DNA from: Cocleimonas sp. | GTDB taxonomy: Bacteria; Pseudomonadota; Gammaproteobacteria; Thiotrichales; Thiotrichaceae | Assembly (NCBI GenBank): GCA_021647365.1 | Contig: JAKIUW010000014.1 | Coordinates: forward strand, 16,337-80,336 | Length of the DNA: 64,000 nt | Direction of reading: 5' to 3' | Part shown: piece after piece, positions 1 to 8,494 of the stretch | How the letters are laid out: each line of letters starts with the position of its first letter | Position numbering within the stretch: position 1 is the first letter of the stretch | Notes under the pieces: model-generated | The model's input: only the letters and a program-made list of their open reading frames with translations | Database searches by the model: none | Told to the model about the DNA's origin: nothing | Program-made: the position numbers and the translations under genes

Positions 1-1
1 G

Positions 2-703
2 CACAACGCTTTGTTATACGCGCCGCCTGATATTCCCGAGCCACAAAATGTCGACTTTGTGCCAGCGGTTGTTCAAGCCTCTATTCCTGTAATCGAAGCC
101 TGCGAAGGGCGCACTTTTATGCTGTTTACCAGCTATCGCGCATTGAATGAAGCGGCGGCTATTCTAAAAGATGAAATTGATTATCCTATTTTGGTGCAAG
201 GTGAATCATCACAAGCAGATATGATCAAAAAATTCCGCAAGCTCGGTAATGCTGTTTTGCTAGGAACCAGCAGTTTTTGGGAAGGCGTAGATGTACGTGG
301 TGAAGCATTGAGCTGTGTGATTATTGATAAGCTTCCGTTCTCATCTCCTGGTGATCCTGTTTTAGAAGCGCGGATTAAATCCATTCGAGAAAGTGGTGGG
401 AATCCCTTTGGTGAATATCAGCTACCGCAAGCGGTTATCGCGCTAAAGCAGGGCGTAGGGCGCTTAATTCGCGATGATAATGATAAAGGCGTGCTGGTTA
501 TTTGTGATCCGCGTTTGCGTACAAAATCGTATGGAATGACCTTTTTAAATAGTTTACCCCGAGTGCCAAGAACCAGTAAATTGGAAGTGGTAGAACGCTT
601 TTTTGAAATTCTAAAGAATAAAAAAGAAGAAGATAAAAGTGGCAAGAAAGACAAGAGTGACAAAGATGATAAGAAAAAGAAAGATGTGAAGAACGATGAC
701 TAA
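2..703 (+). CDS. yoaA: ATP-dependent DNA helicase YoaA (DinG/XPD family), C-terminal part
   Basis: The frame is open from the left edge, so the N-terminal part (Walker A and any iron-sulfur cysteines) lies outside the window. What remains is the second helicase lobe: the TSYRAL segment, motif V around GTSSFWEGVDVRGEAL, and motif VI in QGVGRLIRD followed by GVLVICDPR, which is typical of XPD-like superfamily 2 helicases. The YQLPQAVIALKQGVGRLIR stretch fits YoaA better than DinG. In Escherichia coli yoaA also lies next to tsaB, as it does here. The last 30 residues are a Lys/Asp-rich tail of low complexity that I would not expect in the family core. The stop overlaps the tsaB start by 8 bases, which implies translational coupling. 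Confidence 0.9.
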   Translation, partial: HNALLYAPPDIPEPQNVDFVPAVVQASIPVIEACEGRTFMLFTSYRALNEAAAILKDEIDYPILVQGESSQADMIKKFRKLGNAVLLGTSSFWEGVDVRGEALSCVIIDKLPFSSPGDPVLEARIKSIRESGGNPFGEYQLPQAVIALKQGVGRLIRDDNDKGVLVICDPRLRTKSYGMTFLNSLPRVPRTSKLEVVERFFEILKNKKEEDKSGKKDKSDKDDKKKKDVKNDD

Positions 704-1439
704 AATACTCGCCATCGAAACAGCCAGCGAAGCCTGTTCTGCAAGTTTGCAGATTACAGATGGTGCAAACAGCCAAGTGTTTTCGCGTATAGAAACAACC
801 CCACGACAGCACGCAAAACTTATTCTCTCGATGCTAGATGAAGTCCTCGATGAAGCGGGTATCGCATTAAATGAAATTGATGCAATCGCATTCGGGCGCG
901 GACCAGGCGCATTCACAGGTTTAAGAATTGCCGCAGGCGTGGCGCAAGGCGTAGCATTATCGGTTAACAAACCAGTTGTGGCGGTTTCCACGCTTGCCGC
1001 TTTAGCAGGGCAGGTTATGGGCAATAAAAATTATCAAGATGAGATCGTGATAACCGCCTTAGATGCTCGCATGGGTGAAGTCTACTGGGCTGTCTTTAAA
1101 AGAAACAATGAAGGCATGGTTGAATTAGTTGGCGAAGAACAAGTGAGCCAACCACAAACAATGTTCCAGCAAGCCGTTTTAAATAATACCGAAGATGTAA
1201 AAATACTAGCCATAGGTGCAGGTTGGGATGCTTACGCAGAAGAACTATTGGCTAATAACAAGCCAGAAAACATAAGCCATTGGGAAAGTATTTATCCCAC
1301 TGCAAAGGATATTGCTCAACTAGCCGTACCACTTTTTGTTGAAGGCAAAGCAGTAAGCCCCGAAGAGGCGCAGCCTGTCTATATTCGTAATAATGTGGCT
1401 AAGAAATCTAGTAAGCAAGCTAATAAGTTTAACTTGTAA
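696..1439 (+). CDS. tsaB: tRNA threonylcarbamoyladenosine biosynthesis protein TsaB
   Basis: TsaB is the partner and scaffold of TsaD in making the t6A modification at position 37 of ANN-decoding tRNAs. The 247-residue protein starts ILAIETASEACSASL, the usual actin-like ATPase-fold opening, and carries the FGRGPGAFTGLRIAAGVAQG segment conserved in TsaB. Its length is normal (about 230-250). It overlaps the 3' end of yoaA by 8 bases. A perfect palindrome begins right at its stop codon and probably ends the transcript. Confidence 0.95.
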   Translation: MTKILAIETASEACSASLQITDGANSQVFSRIETTPRQHAKLILSMLDEVLDEAGIALNEIDAIAFGRGPGAFTGLRIAAGVAQGVALSVNKPVVAVSTLAALAGQVMGNKNYQDEIVITALDARMGEVYWAVFKRNNEGMVELVGEEQVSQPQTMFQQAVLNNTEDVKILAIGAGWDAYAEELLANNKPENISHWESIYPTAKDIAQLAVPLFVEGKAVSPEEAQPVYIRNNVAKKSSKQANKFNL

Positions 1440-1489
1440 AGCACACCCCCCCACTTTTACATGATCATGTAAAAGTGGGGGGGTGTGCT
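1440..1489. repeat. C-rich palindromic repeat, copy 1 (type A/A, perfect)
   Basis: This is a perfect 50-bp palindrome centred between 1464 and 1465. Each 25-base arm runs from AGCACA through seven C to ACTTTTACATGA. It has no loop beyond the ATGATCAT centre. It begins one base after the last sense codon of tsaB and may act as its transcript end, though there is no long T-run. Confidence 0.9.
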
Positions 1490-1527
1490 AATGTCCTTAA
1501 GTTCAGGAGAAACACGACCATGCTTCC

Positions 1528-1612
1528 CTTCACTTCCGCTCAGGATAAACCAAGTCCGCCTCAGCACACATGCGCTGTTTGAGGGCGTTCCCTGAGCCTG
1601 TCGAAGGGTTCC
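1528..1612. repeat. TCGAAGG-type dispersed repeat (two partial copies)
   Basis: The stretch CCCTGAGCCTGTCGAAGGG at 1588-1606 and a reverse-like CACTTCCGCTCAGG nearby belong to a short repeat seen again at 6072, 11332 and 22941. It lies in the gap between tsaB and the small monooxygenase gene. No protein-coding signal was found here. Confidence 0.5.
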
Positions 1613-1636
1613 AAGTGCTTATGCCATTATGGCGCG

Positions 1637-1936
1637 CTAAAATATATCAATTTCCTGTCGAATCTCTGTTTCCATATTCGCAATGCTACCAAAGTGTTTC
1701 ATCATTTCATCAGCACCTTCCTGAGACATAAATTTTTCCATAAACGCTTCTTGGTGTGCTTTACCTTCCCACTTAACAATGCAATAGACTCTACTATCAG
1801 CGTCTATTCCCGAATCTCGGCTGATAAAGCCTTCCGATTTGGCAATATCAGTATCAATGGTTTTTGATAGCTCTTTCCAGTTTTCAAGTTGCCCTTCATG
1901 TAATTCAAAAGATTCAATAATGGTATATGGGTTCAT
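1637..1936 (-). CDS. Small antibiotic-biosynthesis-monooxygenase-fold protein
   Basis: This 99-residue protein looks like a single ABM-type ferredoxin-like domain. It has a first strand near YTIIESFELHEGQLENW, a central SRVYCIVKWEGKAHQEAF segment, and a final helix and strand. Members act as cofactor-less monooxygenases, quinol monooxygenases or haem-degrading enzymes, but no specific substrate can be read here. I chose the internal ATG at 1936 because AGGAGA lies 6 bases upstream, whereas an upstream in-frame ATG (1999) would add 21 residues with no family match. It stands alone between repeats. Confidence 0.7.
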   Translation of the reverse strand: MNPYTIIESFELHEGQLENWKELSKTIDTDIAKSEGFISRDSGIDADSRVYCIVKWEGKAHQEAFMEKFMSQEGADEMMKHFGSIANMETEIRQEIDIF

Positions 1937-2075
1937 TTGCAGTTCTCCTATTGGTTTGATTGTAGAAGTAAGAGCATACAACATCACTACTGACAGCATT
2001 GTGTCAGTAGTGATTAAGAAAAATTGATTATTTCTAGAGTATTAGTATTGACTAGGGGAAATTTAAACAATGAAA

Positions 2076-2102
2076 AACATCATGTAAAAGTAGGGGGGTG
2101 TG
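2076..2102 (+). repeat. C-rich repeat, lone half-arm (copy 2)
   Basis: Only the right-hand arm is present (ACATCATGTAAAAG, then TAGGGGGGTGTG). It has a T in place of the first G, so it is intermediate between types A and B. No partner arm was found nearby. It lies just past the 3' end of dctM on the opposite strand. Confidence 0.7.
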
Positions 2103-2114
2103 AACATTGCCATT

Positions 2115-4784
2115 CTAAAAATCCAAAGAAAGATCCTTATGATGCGACATACAACTCGCTACGCCTTTGGCTTGTTCTTCTGTTAAACGTTCTTGTAAAC
2201 GTATGCCGATAGTTTTGGAGAGTGCTTTTTCGTGGTTTTTAAGGTTAGTCAGCAGCTCTTTATGAGCACGTTTTCGCCATATGGTATCGGCTTGGAATGT
2301 TTCATGGGCTTTTTGCATAAATACCATGGCTTTTTCTTTGGCTTCGTCAGTTTTATCCTTTTTAAGAACACGTCTGGCTTTTGATAAGGCAGACTTTATA
2401 CTGCTGGTGCCTTTTAGCTTGGAGAGTGCGTTTTCAACTTTTTTGATTTCTGCCATGGCTTCTTTCTTGCCCATGTTCATAACGGTTTTATCTAGCGCAA
2501 CTAAACGCTCTGAAAGTGTATTCAGTGGCTCGCTATCGGCGATGGTGAGTTGTAGCTCATGCAGTGACTCTGTGGATGAATCTACCATGTTAAAGTAGCT
2601 ACGGCGGTCTTTCTTTAGCTTTGTGGCTAGCGTTTTATATTCCTTATGGCGGGATTCCCATTCTGTTGGAATGCTTTCTTCAAGGCTTTGTTTATCTGTC
2701 TTGAAAGTTTTAAGACTTTCTTCAATGTTGGCGACTAGACTATTGTCATTACTGCCAGAAGCTAAATATTCTAACTCTTTTTCTGTTTCCTTAATTTTTC
2801 GTGTGATATTTTTAATATCCGAATTTAAGTACAAAACTTGTTTTTGCAAGGGTAGGTAGCCTGTAATAAAGCTATCCATCGCTGCTTTTGATGTTCTTAT
2901 TGTTTCGGCTAAGCCAAGGCCTTTAGTCGCATCTTCTATGCTTTCCTTAAAACGTTTTTGTGCCTTTTCAGGTAAGTAGCTTATATCAAAGCTTTTGGCT
3001 TTTTTGATGCTGGCTTTGATTTGATCACCCGTGCTGGCGTACTGACCCATCGTATATTCTTCCAGACAAATCTGTAGTTTTGGGTTCAGCGGTGGCGGAG
3101 CAGTTTCAGATAATAGATGGCTTCGATTAGGCAGATAATTTACCAAGCTAGGGAAGAAGCCGACGATGGCTAACCCCAATAACTGCAAGACGATAAAGGC
3201 GGATGCGCCTTTGTAAATATCGATGGTTTTAACCACTTTATCGGCAACACCCCGCAGATAAAACAAGGCGAAACCAAAGGGCGGTGTTAGGAATGAGGTT
3301 TGAATATTCAAACCGATCATAACGCCGAGCCAAACAGCAGTGATATTTGCTTCAGGGTTTGATAGCAAAATAGGTGCAACGATGGGCACAACGACTACAG
3401 CAATTTCGATAAAGTCGAGGAAGAAGCCGAGCAGGAATATTACTAGCATAACAACTACAAATTGCGTCCAGAAACCACCAGGTAGGGTGGTTAAAAAGTG
3501 CTTAACTAACTCCTCACCACCAAAACCACGGAAGGCAGAAGTGAGCATGGCAGCACCAATGAGGATGATAAAGACCATCGACGTCGTTTTGGCAGTCTCG
3601 ACCATCACCTCTTTTAAGGTATTATCAATTTTAAAGACACGCCATGCACTCCAAGTGACAGAAAATAATAAGAAAGCAACGGCAATCGCGGTTAGTTTGA
3701 TATTGGTAAATTGCTCTTCACTTTTGATGTTTTTGATATTCAGATCGTAATTGCTGGTGAAATAGGCAATTACCACGAGAGCAGCTAAGGCAATTAACAA
3801 CGGAATGTATGCGGTGGATTTTGCGCCTGTATGCAAACGATAACCTGCCATAATCATAGCGCCGATAGCGCCAATAGAACCTGCTTGGTTTACTGTAGCA
3901 ACGCCCAACAATATAGAACCCAAAACAACAAAGATAAGTGTTAGTGGTGGCACTAAGGACAGGAAAATATTGAGCGCAAACTTTCGGTCATAATCGCCTT
4001 CGTAAGGAACAGGCGGCGCCATTTCAGGTTTTATGATGGCGACAATAAGAATATACGCCATATATAAACCAACAAGAATCATGCCTGGAATAAGCGCACC
4101 CATAAACATATCGCCCGCACTAGCAGAAACCACATCGAAGTGTGAAGGCATAGAAAACTCGCCAGTCGCTTCTTTGTAGAGTGCTTTGCGCATGGTGTTG
4201 GCTTGATCCGCTGCGCTGGATAATTGATCTGCTAGAATGATTAAAACTATGGATGGAGGAATAATTTGGCCCAACGTCCCAGAGGCACAAATCGTGCCTG
4301 TTGCTAGTGATTTGGAATAATTGTTTTTGAGCATCGCAGGTAGAGAAATCAAACCCATTGCGATAACCGTTGCGCCAACAATGCCTGTGGTTGCGGCAAG
4401 CAAAGTTCCTACGAACACGACTGAAATACCCAGCCCGCCCGGTAACGGACCAAACAATTGGGCCATGGCAATCAGCAAATCTTCGGCGATTTTTGAGCGC
4501 TGTAACATAATGCCCATAAAGATAAACAGCGGGATAGCGATTAACGTATCGCGCTCAACAATCCAATACAAGCTTCTAAAATTGGTGACTCCCGCGCTTA
4601 GCCATTCTGATGGACCATCTTGCGCAAAGTAAGCGCTAGGGTCGCCTGCAAAAATATAACCAGAAGCGGCGGCTGCACCGACAGCAAGAATGGCAGAACC
4701 AGGGAGAGCGAATGCAACGGGGAAGCCTGAAGTTAATGCCCAAATCATTAGGCCGAATAATACGGCTAGAAAAAAGAGTTCCAT
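2115..4784 (-). CDS. dctM: TRAP transporter large permease (DctM) with long C-terminal coiled-coil extension
   Basis: This is the large membrane subunit of a tripartite ATP-independent periplasmic transporter. Residues 1 to about 550 form the hydrophobic permease: IPLFIFMGIMLQRSKIAEDL near 85, GATVIAMGLISLPAML near 137, GQIIPPSIVLIILAD near 172, and LTPPFGFALFYLRG near 499. An insert at about 310-400 adds two membrane segments and a hydrophilic loop. From about 555 to 889 the protein is hydrophilic and Lys/Glu-rich with predicted coiled coil. Ordinary DctM proteins end near 430-470, so about 335 residues are extra. There is no frameshift: the extension is continuous with the permease. The start lies 3 bases after the dctQ stop, with GGAG inside the dctQ end. 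The substrate cannot be read from this subunit. Confidence 0.9.
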   Translation of the reverse strand: MELFFLAVLFGLMIWALTSGFPVAFALPGSAILAVGAAAASGYIFAGDPSAYFAQDGPSEWLSAGVTNFRSLYWIVERDTLIAIPLFIFMGIMLQRSKIAEDLLIAMAQLFGPLPGGLGISVVFVGTLLAATTGIVGATVIAMGLISLPAMLKNNYSKSLATGTICASGTLGQIIPPSIVLIILADQLSSAADQANTMRKALYKEATGEFSMPSHFDVVSASAGDMFMGALIPGMILVGLYMAYILIVAIIKPEMAPPVPYEGDYDRKFALNIFLSLVPPLTLIFVVLGSILLGVATVNQAGSIGAIGAMIMAGYRLHTGAKSTAYIPLLIALAALVVIAYFTSNYDLNIKNIKSEEQFTNIKLTAIAVAFLLFSVTWSAWRVFKIDNTLKEVMVETAKTTSMVFIILIGAAMLTSAFRGFGGEELVKHFLTTLPGGFWTQFVVVMLVIFLLGFFLDFIEIAVVVVPIVAPILLSNPEANITAVWLGVMIGLNIQTSFLTPPFGFALFYLRGVADKVVKTIDIYKGASAFIVLQLLGLAIVGFFPSLVNYLPNRSHLLSETAPPPLNPKLQICLEEYTMGQYASTGDQIKASIKKAKSFDISYLPEKAQKRFKESIEDATKGLGLAETIRTSKAAMDSFITGYLPLQKQVLYLNSDIKNITRKIKETEKELEYLASGSNDNSLVANIEESLKTFKTDKQSLEESIPTEWESRHKEYKTLATKLKKDRRSYFNMVDSSTESLHELQLTIADSEPLNTLSERLVALDKTVMNMGKKEAMAEIKKVENALSKLKGTSSIKSALSKARRVLKKDKTDEAKEKAMVFMQKAHETFQADTIWRKRAHKELLTNLKNHEKALSKTIGIRLQERLTEEQAKGVASCMSHHKDLSLDF

Positions 4785-4787
4785 AAT

Positions 4788-5834
4788 CTAGTGTTCTCCG
4801 CCAGCAGGTAGTGGCGCATCTTTTTCGTTAAATAAATAGGCACAACTACTTAAAAATAAACTTACAAACTGTATCGCCATGGTCACCGCAAACACGATTA
4901 AAAAACCTGCCATTAAATATTTTACGTACAGTCCGTAACCACTTTGTGAGATTTCAAAAGTGATAATCGGGCTGATAAGACTGCTATATTTTGTGCCAAT
5001 ACCGTAGTGCAAAATTGTCCAACACAGCGGTAAACCTAACAGTAATGTACCTAGTGCATTAACCCATGCTTTTTTGCGAGGTTTGAAACGTGCGTAAAGC
5101 ACATCGACGCGCACGTGTCCATTGTCGTACAGGGTATAAGCGCTGGCAAAAAGGAATAGGGCGGCATACCAAAACCTAACAAGGTCGCCCATGTAGGCTT
5201 GCTCGTAAGAGAATATAAAACGTGTGAGAACGATGAAAAACTCAGATAAAACCACCAAGAAGGCAAGCCAAGTAAACCCTAAAGACTTACTAAAATAGGC
5301 AATCACAAATGAGAGTGCTATCAAAGGGTAATGCACATACAAGCCGCGTTTAGTCGCCAATCCCATGGCATCGCTTATGTTTGTGCCAACCAATGGTTCG
5401 AGGAAGTTTTCTACGCGCAATAATGAGATAACTGTATCGGCGACTCCGACAAGAAAAACCGCCCAGAATGCGGCGCGAATAATATAAAAAGCAAGTTTCC
5501 TATAGGTATCGGAGTCTGCTGTGAGTGTGGTGTTGGGTGTTTTAGAAACACGAATAATGATAAAAACAAAAACGGCAAAATAAGCCATGAGTAGGGCAAT
5601 GCCTTTATAAATTTTTGTTGAGTCTTGTTCAGCTTCATTTGAACCCATTAGTGCTTTGATGGATTCGCCAAGGTTGGGCCAATCTTGCCAAAAAATCAAA
5701 TAACGATTGGCAAGATAGAGTAGTACCGTGGCGACGAGGACTTTGCCTATTATTCGAATAAATGATTTTGAACGAGAAGGACTCGAATCAAGGCCCGAGT
5801 TAGGGCTTGTGTTAGAAATAACGGCTGAATTCAT
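4788..5834 (-). CDS. dctQ: TRAP transporter small permease (DctQ) with long N-terminal membrane extension
   Basis: This is the small membrane subunit of the same TRAP transporter. The conserved DctQ core is the C-terminal half, including the GHVRVDVLYARF signature at about residue 245 and two following membrane helices. At 348 residues it is about twice the usual 160-200. The first 190 residues hold a Ser-rich cytoplasmic tail and several additional hydrophobic segments. dctM follows after 3 bases, so the two permeases are co-translated. A 474-base gap containing a terminator separates it from dctP upstream. Confidence 0.88.
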   Translation of the reverse strand: MNSAVISNTSPNSGLDSSPSRSKSFIRIIGKVLVATVLLYLANRYLIFWQDWPNLGESIKALMGSNEAEQDSTKIYKGIALLMAYFAVFVFIIIRVSKTPNTTLTADSDTYRKLAFYIIRAAFWAVFLVGVADTVISLLRVENFLEPLVGTNISDAMGLATKRGLYVHYPLIALSFVIAYFSKSLGFTWLAFLVVLSEFFIVLTRFIFSYEQAYMGDLVRFWYAALFLFASAYTLYDNGHVRVDVLYARFKPRKKAWVNALGTLLLGLPLCWTILHYGIGTKYSSLISPIITFEISQSGYGLYVKYLMAGFLIVFAVTMAIQFVSLFLSSCAYLFNEKDAPLPAGGEH

Positions 5835-5891
5835 TTAGTAGGGATGCCTTTGTATTGTACTAAAACTAATATAAGTGTACTGAAAACCACT

Positions 5892-5966
5892 GTCATTCCC
5901 GCATGTTTCTAGCGGGAATCTTGTTGATCTATTACAGATTCCCGATAAAAGCACTCGGGAATGACG
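5892..5966. repeat. GTCATTCC-type palindromic repeat
   Basis: The outer arms are GTCATTCCCG and CGGGAATGAC. Inside are two smaller hairpins, CCCGCATG..AGCGGG and TTCCCGAT..TCGGGAA. The same clover-like design recurs at 44703-44781 and, as a half copy, at 7689-7722. Confidence 0.75.
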
Positions 5967-6071
5967 GAGTGTTGTTTAAGTAGTTTGATAAGTAGACTAA
6001 TAGTAATCTAATTATCAAAATAGTTTAACTGTGTTGTAAGTGAATGATGACTTATTTTAAGAAGCAGTCCT

Positions 6072-6112
6072 GCTGAGCTTGTCGAAGTACACCCCCCTAG
6101 TTTTACATGATG
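6072..6112. repeat. TCGAAG element fused to a type B half-arm (copy 3)
   Basis: GCTGAGCTTGTCGAAG runs directly into GTACACCCCCCTAG and TTTTACATGATG. The same junction appears in inverted order at 11306-11344, so it is probably a recurring composite. Confidence 0.7.
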
Positions 6113-6118
6113 CAAAAG

Positions 6119-6236
6119 AAAAAGAAGCCCACGAAAAGCACGAAATTAACGAAAAAAAAGCATTCAATATATTTAAACTTTCGTGTTTTTTAGCTGCGCT
6201 GGTCTAACGGCTCGTGCCTTTCGTGGACATCTTTAA
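6119..6236. repeat. CACGAAA-type inverted repeat
   Basis: CCCACGAAAAGCACGAAA on the left is matched by TTTCGTG and GTGCCTTTCGTGG on the right, giving an imperfect long inverted repeat in AT-rich DNA. It resembles the CCACGG-type element at 54990-55090 in layout. Confidence 0.5.
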
Positions 6237-6256
6237 ATAGGTCATCATAACCAAAG

Positions 6257-6282
6257 AAAACGGAGCGCCAAGGCTCCGTTTT
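6257..6282 (-). terminator. Rho-independent terminator after dctP
   Basis: A 10-bp stem AAAACGGAGC / GCTCCGTTTT with a 6-base loop is followed by T-rich DNA on the minus strand. It lies 27 bases beyond the dctP stop, so much dctP transcription should stop before dctQM. Confidence 0.8.
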
Positions 6283-6308
6283 CATTTTGTTAGAAAGTGT
6301 TTAGCTTT

Positions 6309-7409
6309 CTACAGACCCAGTACGCGGTTACGTTGTGATACATAAGCTTGGTCAGAGATTTTCGCCCAGCTACCGATATTGGCACGCGCTGCTTCAAAAC
6401 TCTCATGAATCTCTTTAGCCAGCGGGCTGTGCTTTTTAACGTCAGCAAATACTTCTTCTGCTGCTTCGCCAAAGCTATCGTAAATTTCATCACTGAAAGC
6501 GCGTAGCTTAACACCGTGTTCTTTGATTAATGATGCTAATGCTTCACCGTTCTTCGCATTGTATTCAGACATCATAGTATCGTTTTCTTGAGCCGCAGCT
6601 GCTTTGATGATTGCTTGGTTCTCTGCTGATAAGCCATCCCACCACTTTTTATTCATGCCGACAGCAAGCATGGCGCCTGGCTCGTGCATGCCTGGGTAGT
6701 AGTAGTATTTAGCCGCTTCGTAGAATTTCATGATCTTGTCATTCCAAGGGCCAACCCACTCAGTCGCATCCAATGCACCTGATACCAAGTTCTCATAAAT
6801 CTGACCACCAGGAAGTGATACAGGAGAAGCGCCTAGCTTAGCAAGCACATCGCCACCCAAACCTGGGATACGCATTTTTAAGCCTTTAAAGTCATCAGCT
6901 GAATTCATTTCCTTACGGAACCAACCACCCATTTGAACGCCAGTGTTACCACACATTAATGACTTAACACCAAACTTAGCGCCTAATTTGTCCCAAAGCG
7001 CTTGTCCGCCACCAAAGTTAATCCAAGCGTTCATCTCTGTTACGGTCAAACCGAATGGAACAGAAGTAAAGTAAGCAAAACCTGGGTGTTTACCTTTCCA
7101 GTAATATTCTGCGCCGTGGTACATTTGAGAGTTGCCTTTAGCTACTTCATCAAACGAGTCAAACGGCTTAACACGCTCACCAGCCGCGTAGTATTTAACT
7201 TCCATACGTCCGCCACTCATCTCCGTGATGCTCTTAGCGAAACGCTGCGCGCCTGTTCCTAAGCCTGGGAAATCTTTAGGCCAAGTAGAAACCATATTGA
7301 TTTTGATTACTTTCTCATGCTTTGCAGCGATTGCTGGCACTGTAGCGACAGCTGCGGCAGCAGTAGCTGCACCAACAACGGCGCCTTTTAAAGCTTTACG
7401 TCTATCCAT
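6309..7409 (-). CDS. dctP: TRAP transporter periplasmic substrate-binding protein (DctP, TakP-like)
   Basis: This is the extracytoplasmic solute receptor that delivers ligand to DctQM. Residues 1-29 are an export signal beginning MDRRKALKGAVV, with a twin Arg and an Ala-rich core ending AIAA, so Tat export is possible. The mature protein opens INMVSTWPKDFPGLGTGAQ and contains the LKMRIPGLGGDVLAKLG and DATEWVGPWND segments seen in the TakP / FcbT1 branch (alpha-keto acids, carboxylates). Its 366 residues match TakP. The start has a clear AGAGGATGG ribosome-binding site. It is the first gene of dctPQM. The ligand itself is not certain. Confidence 0.92.
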   Translation of the reverse strand: MDRRKALKGAVVGAATAAAAVATVPAIAAKHEKVIKINMVSTWPKDFPGLGTGAQRFAKSITEMSGGRMEVKYYAAGERVKPFDSFDEVAKGNSQMYHGAEYYWKGKHPGFAYFTSVPFGLTVTEMNAWINFGGGQALWDKLGAKFGVKSLMCGNTGVQMGGWFRKEMNSADDFKGLKMRIPGLGGDVLAKLGASPVSLPGGQIYENLVSGALDATEWVGPWNDKIMKFYEAAKYYYYPGMHEPGAMLAVGMNKKWWDGLSAENQAIIKAAAAQENDTMMSEYNAKNGEALASLIKEHGVKLRAFSDEIYDSFGEAAEEVFADVKKHSPLAKEIHESFEAARANIGSWAKISDQAYVSQRNRVLGL

Positions 7410-7549
7410 ACTATTCCATCCTCTTTGGTTTAGTTTTTTTCTTGCACACGCAAGTGTTGTGATTGTTTTTTGTTACCTTTGAAGGGTAGCTCATGAAATT
7501 GGGTTTTGCATCGGTAATATTACTTATTTTATTGTTTGGTTTTTGTAGC

Positions 7550-7600
7550 TCCCTCTCCGCTCTTTATTAGGAGTGGAGAGGGCTGGGGGTGAGGGGGAAT
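7550..7600. repeat. CCCTCTCC-type inverted repeat
   Basis: CTCCCTCTCCGCTC is followed 10 bases later by GAGTGGAGAGGG and then CTGGGGGTGAGGGGG. This is a stable hairpin with a G-rich tail. A weaker relative (AGCCCTCTTC..GAAGAGGCTGGG) lies at 15078-15104. Confidence 0.55.
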
Positions 7601-7632
7601 AGCTTCGCTATTTGTTTCTAGTTATTATTTGT

Positions 7633-7763
7633 AAGCACACCCCCCCCCACTTTTACATGATGTTTATTATCTAAATTAAGTTAATAGCCGTCATTCCTGC
7701 ATGCTTCTAGCAGGAATCTTGTTGGGTAGATTGTGGATCATGTAAAAGTGGGGGGGTGTGCTT
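7633..7763. repeat. C-rich palindromic repeat interrupted by another repeat (copy 4)
   Basis: The left arm is 7633-7664 and has nine C instead of seven. The right arm is 7737-7763. The 70-base interior contains half of a GTCATTCC-type repeat (GTCATTCCTGC..AGCAGGAATC). It looks like one repeat family inserted into another. Confidence 0.8.
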
Positions 7764-7885
7764 GAGGTAATATAAAATGGCTACATGTCAGGTTTAAGTT
7801 ATCGATATCCAATTTTTACCCCACATATTTTCGTTAATTAAAGGTATACTTGAAAACACCTTATAGTTTAAAAATATCATGCATT

Positions 7886-8443
7886 ATGACTTCAAAACTC
7901 GTACAAAAACATCCTATTAAGGGTAGCCGTGAATTTCGACTTGCCGAAGATGAAATTCAGTACACTATCAAATCTCCGTTCAAAACTGATTCGTTAAGCG
8001 TTCTTTACGATGTATTAAATTCAGAGCCTGTTATCTCTGGTTCAACGCTGTCATTTATAAGTAATGTGAATAAAGAGCCATTGGTTGAAATGTTCCTCAA
8101 TAAGCCAGACAAGAAGACATTTGATCAGTTTGTTAAGAGCTTACAGCAGAAAATTATTGAAAATGATTTTGGTCGTTTTCGCGTTGGAGACAAAGGCATC
8201 GATGTAGATATCGTAAGGCTGGATGAATCTATTGAAATGTTGCAGAAAAGCGTAGACCCAACTGAAATCGAATTACTTCTAGCTGCATTAATTGAACTTA
8301 AAACGAAACCCTCTGATATTAAATGCCAGAATAATGTCGCCGAAGCATTTAATGATCTTGGTTTTGCACAAAGTCAGGTAATTATTCATGCACCTTATAT
8401 CAATTTTATGTTTTCTGGAAACAGGTGGCATGATGATGCATGA
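7886..8443 (+). CDS. Hypothetical protein, 185 residues
   Basis: I do not recognise a family. The protein is soluble, without a signal peptide or membrane segment. It has an N-terminal part of mixed strand and helix (SREFRLAEDEIQYTIKSPF, then TDSLSVLYDVLNSEP), a middle rich in Lys/Asp/Phe and a C-terminal helical part. I chose ATG at 7886; a TTG at 7850 would add 12 residues, and neither has a good ribosome-binding site. It precedes the glutaredoxin gene by about 50 bases and may be co-transcribed with it. Confidence 0.6.
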   Translation: MTSKLVQKHPIKGSREFRLAEDEIQYTIKSPFKTDSLSVLYDVLNSEPVISGSTLSFISNVNKEPLVEMFLNKPDKKTFDQFVKSLQQKIIENDFGRFRVGDKGIDVDIVRLDESIEMLQKSVDPTEIELLLAALIELKTKPSDIKCQNNVAEAFNDLGFAQSQVIIHAPYINFMFSGNRWHDDA

Positions 8444-8494
8444 TACCTAGTATATCTTTTTCATCATAAAACAGGATCAACGAGACAAATAACT

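Larger units (their letters stand above)
5835..6308. other. Gene-free gap between dctP and dctQ, filled with repeats
   Basis: The gap holds a GTCATTCC-type repeat, a TCGAAG element joined to a half-arm of the C-rich repeat, a CACGAAA-type inverted repeat and the dctP terminator. I see no coding potential. The dctQM promoter, if separate, should lie near 5835-5890, but I could not pick out clear hexamers. Confidence 0.6.
7410..7885. other. Gene-free gap upstream of dctP, with nested repeats
   Basis: The stretch holds the dctP promoter region, a CCCTCTCC-type inverted repeat at about 7550-7600, and an unusually long C-rich repeat (7633-7763) with another repeat inside it. No coding signal was seen. 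The region between these repeats is AT-rich. Confidence 0.6.

Noticed and set aside
611..1024. Reverse-strand reading frame over yoaA-tsaB
   Set aside because: It overlaps two well-supported genes and has no family-like sequence or ribosome-binding site.
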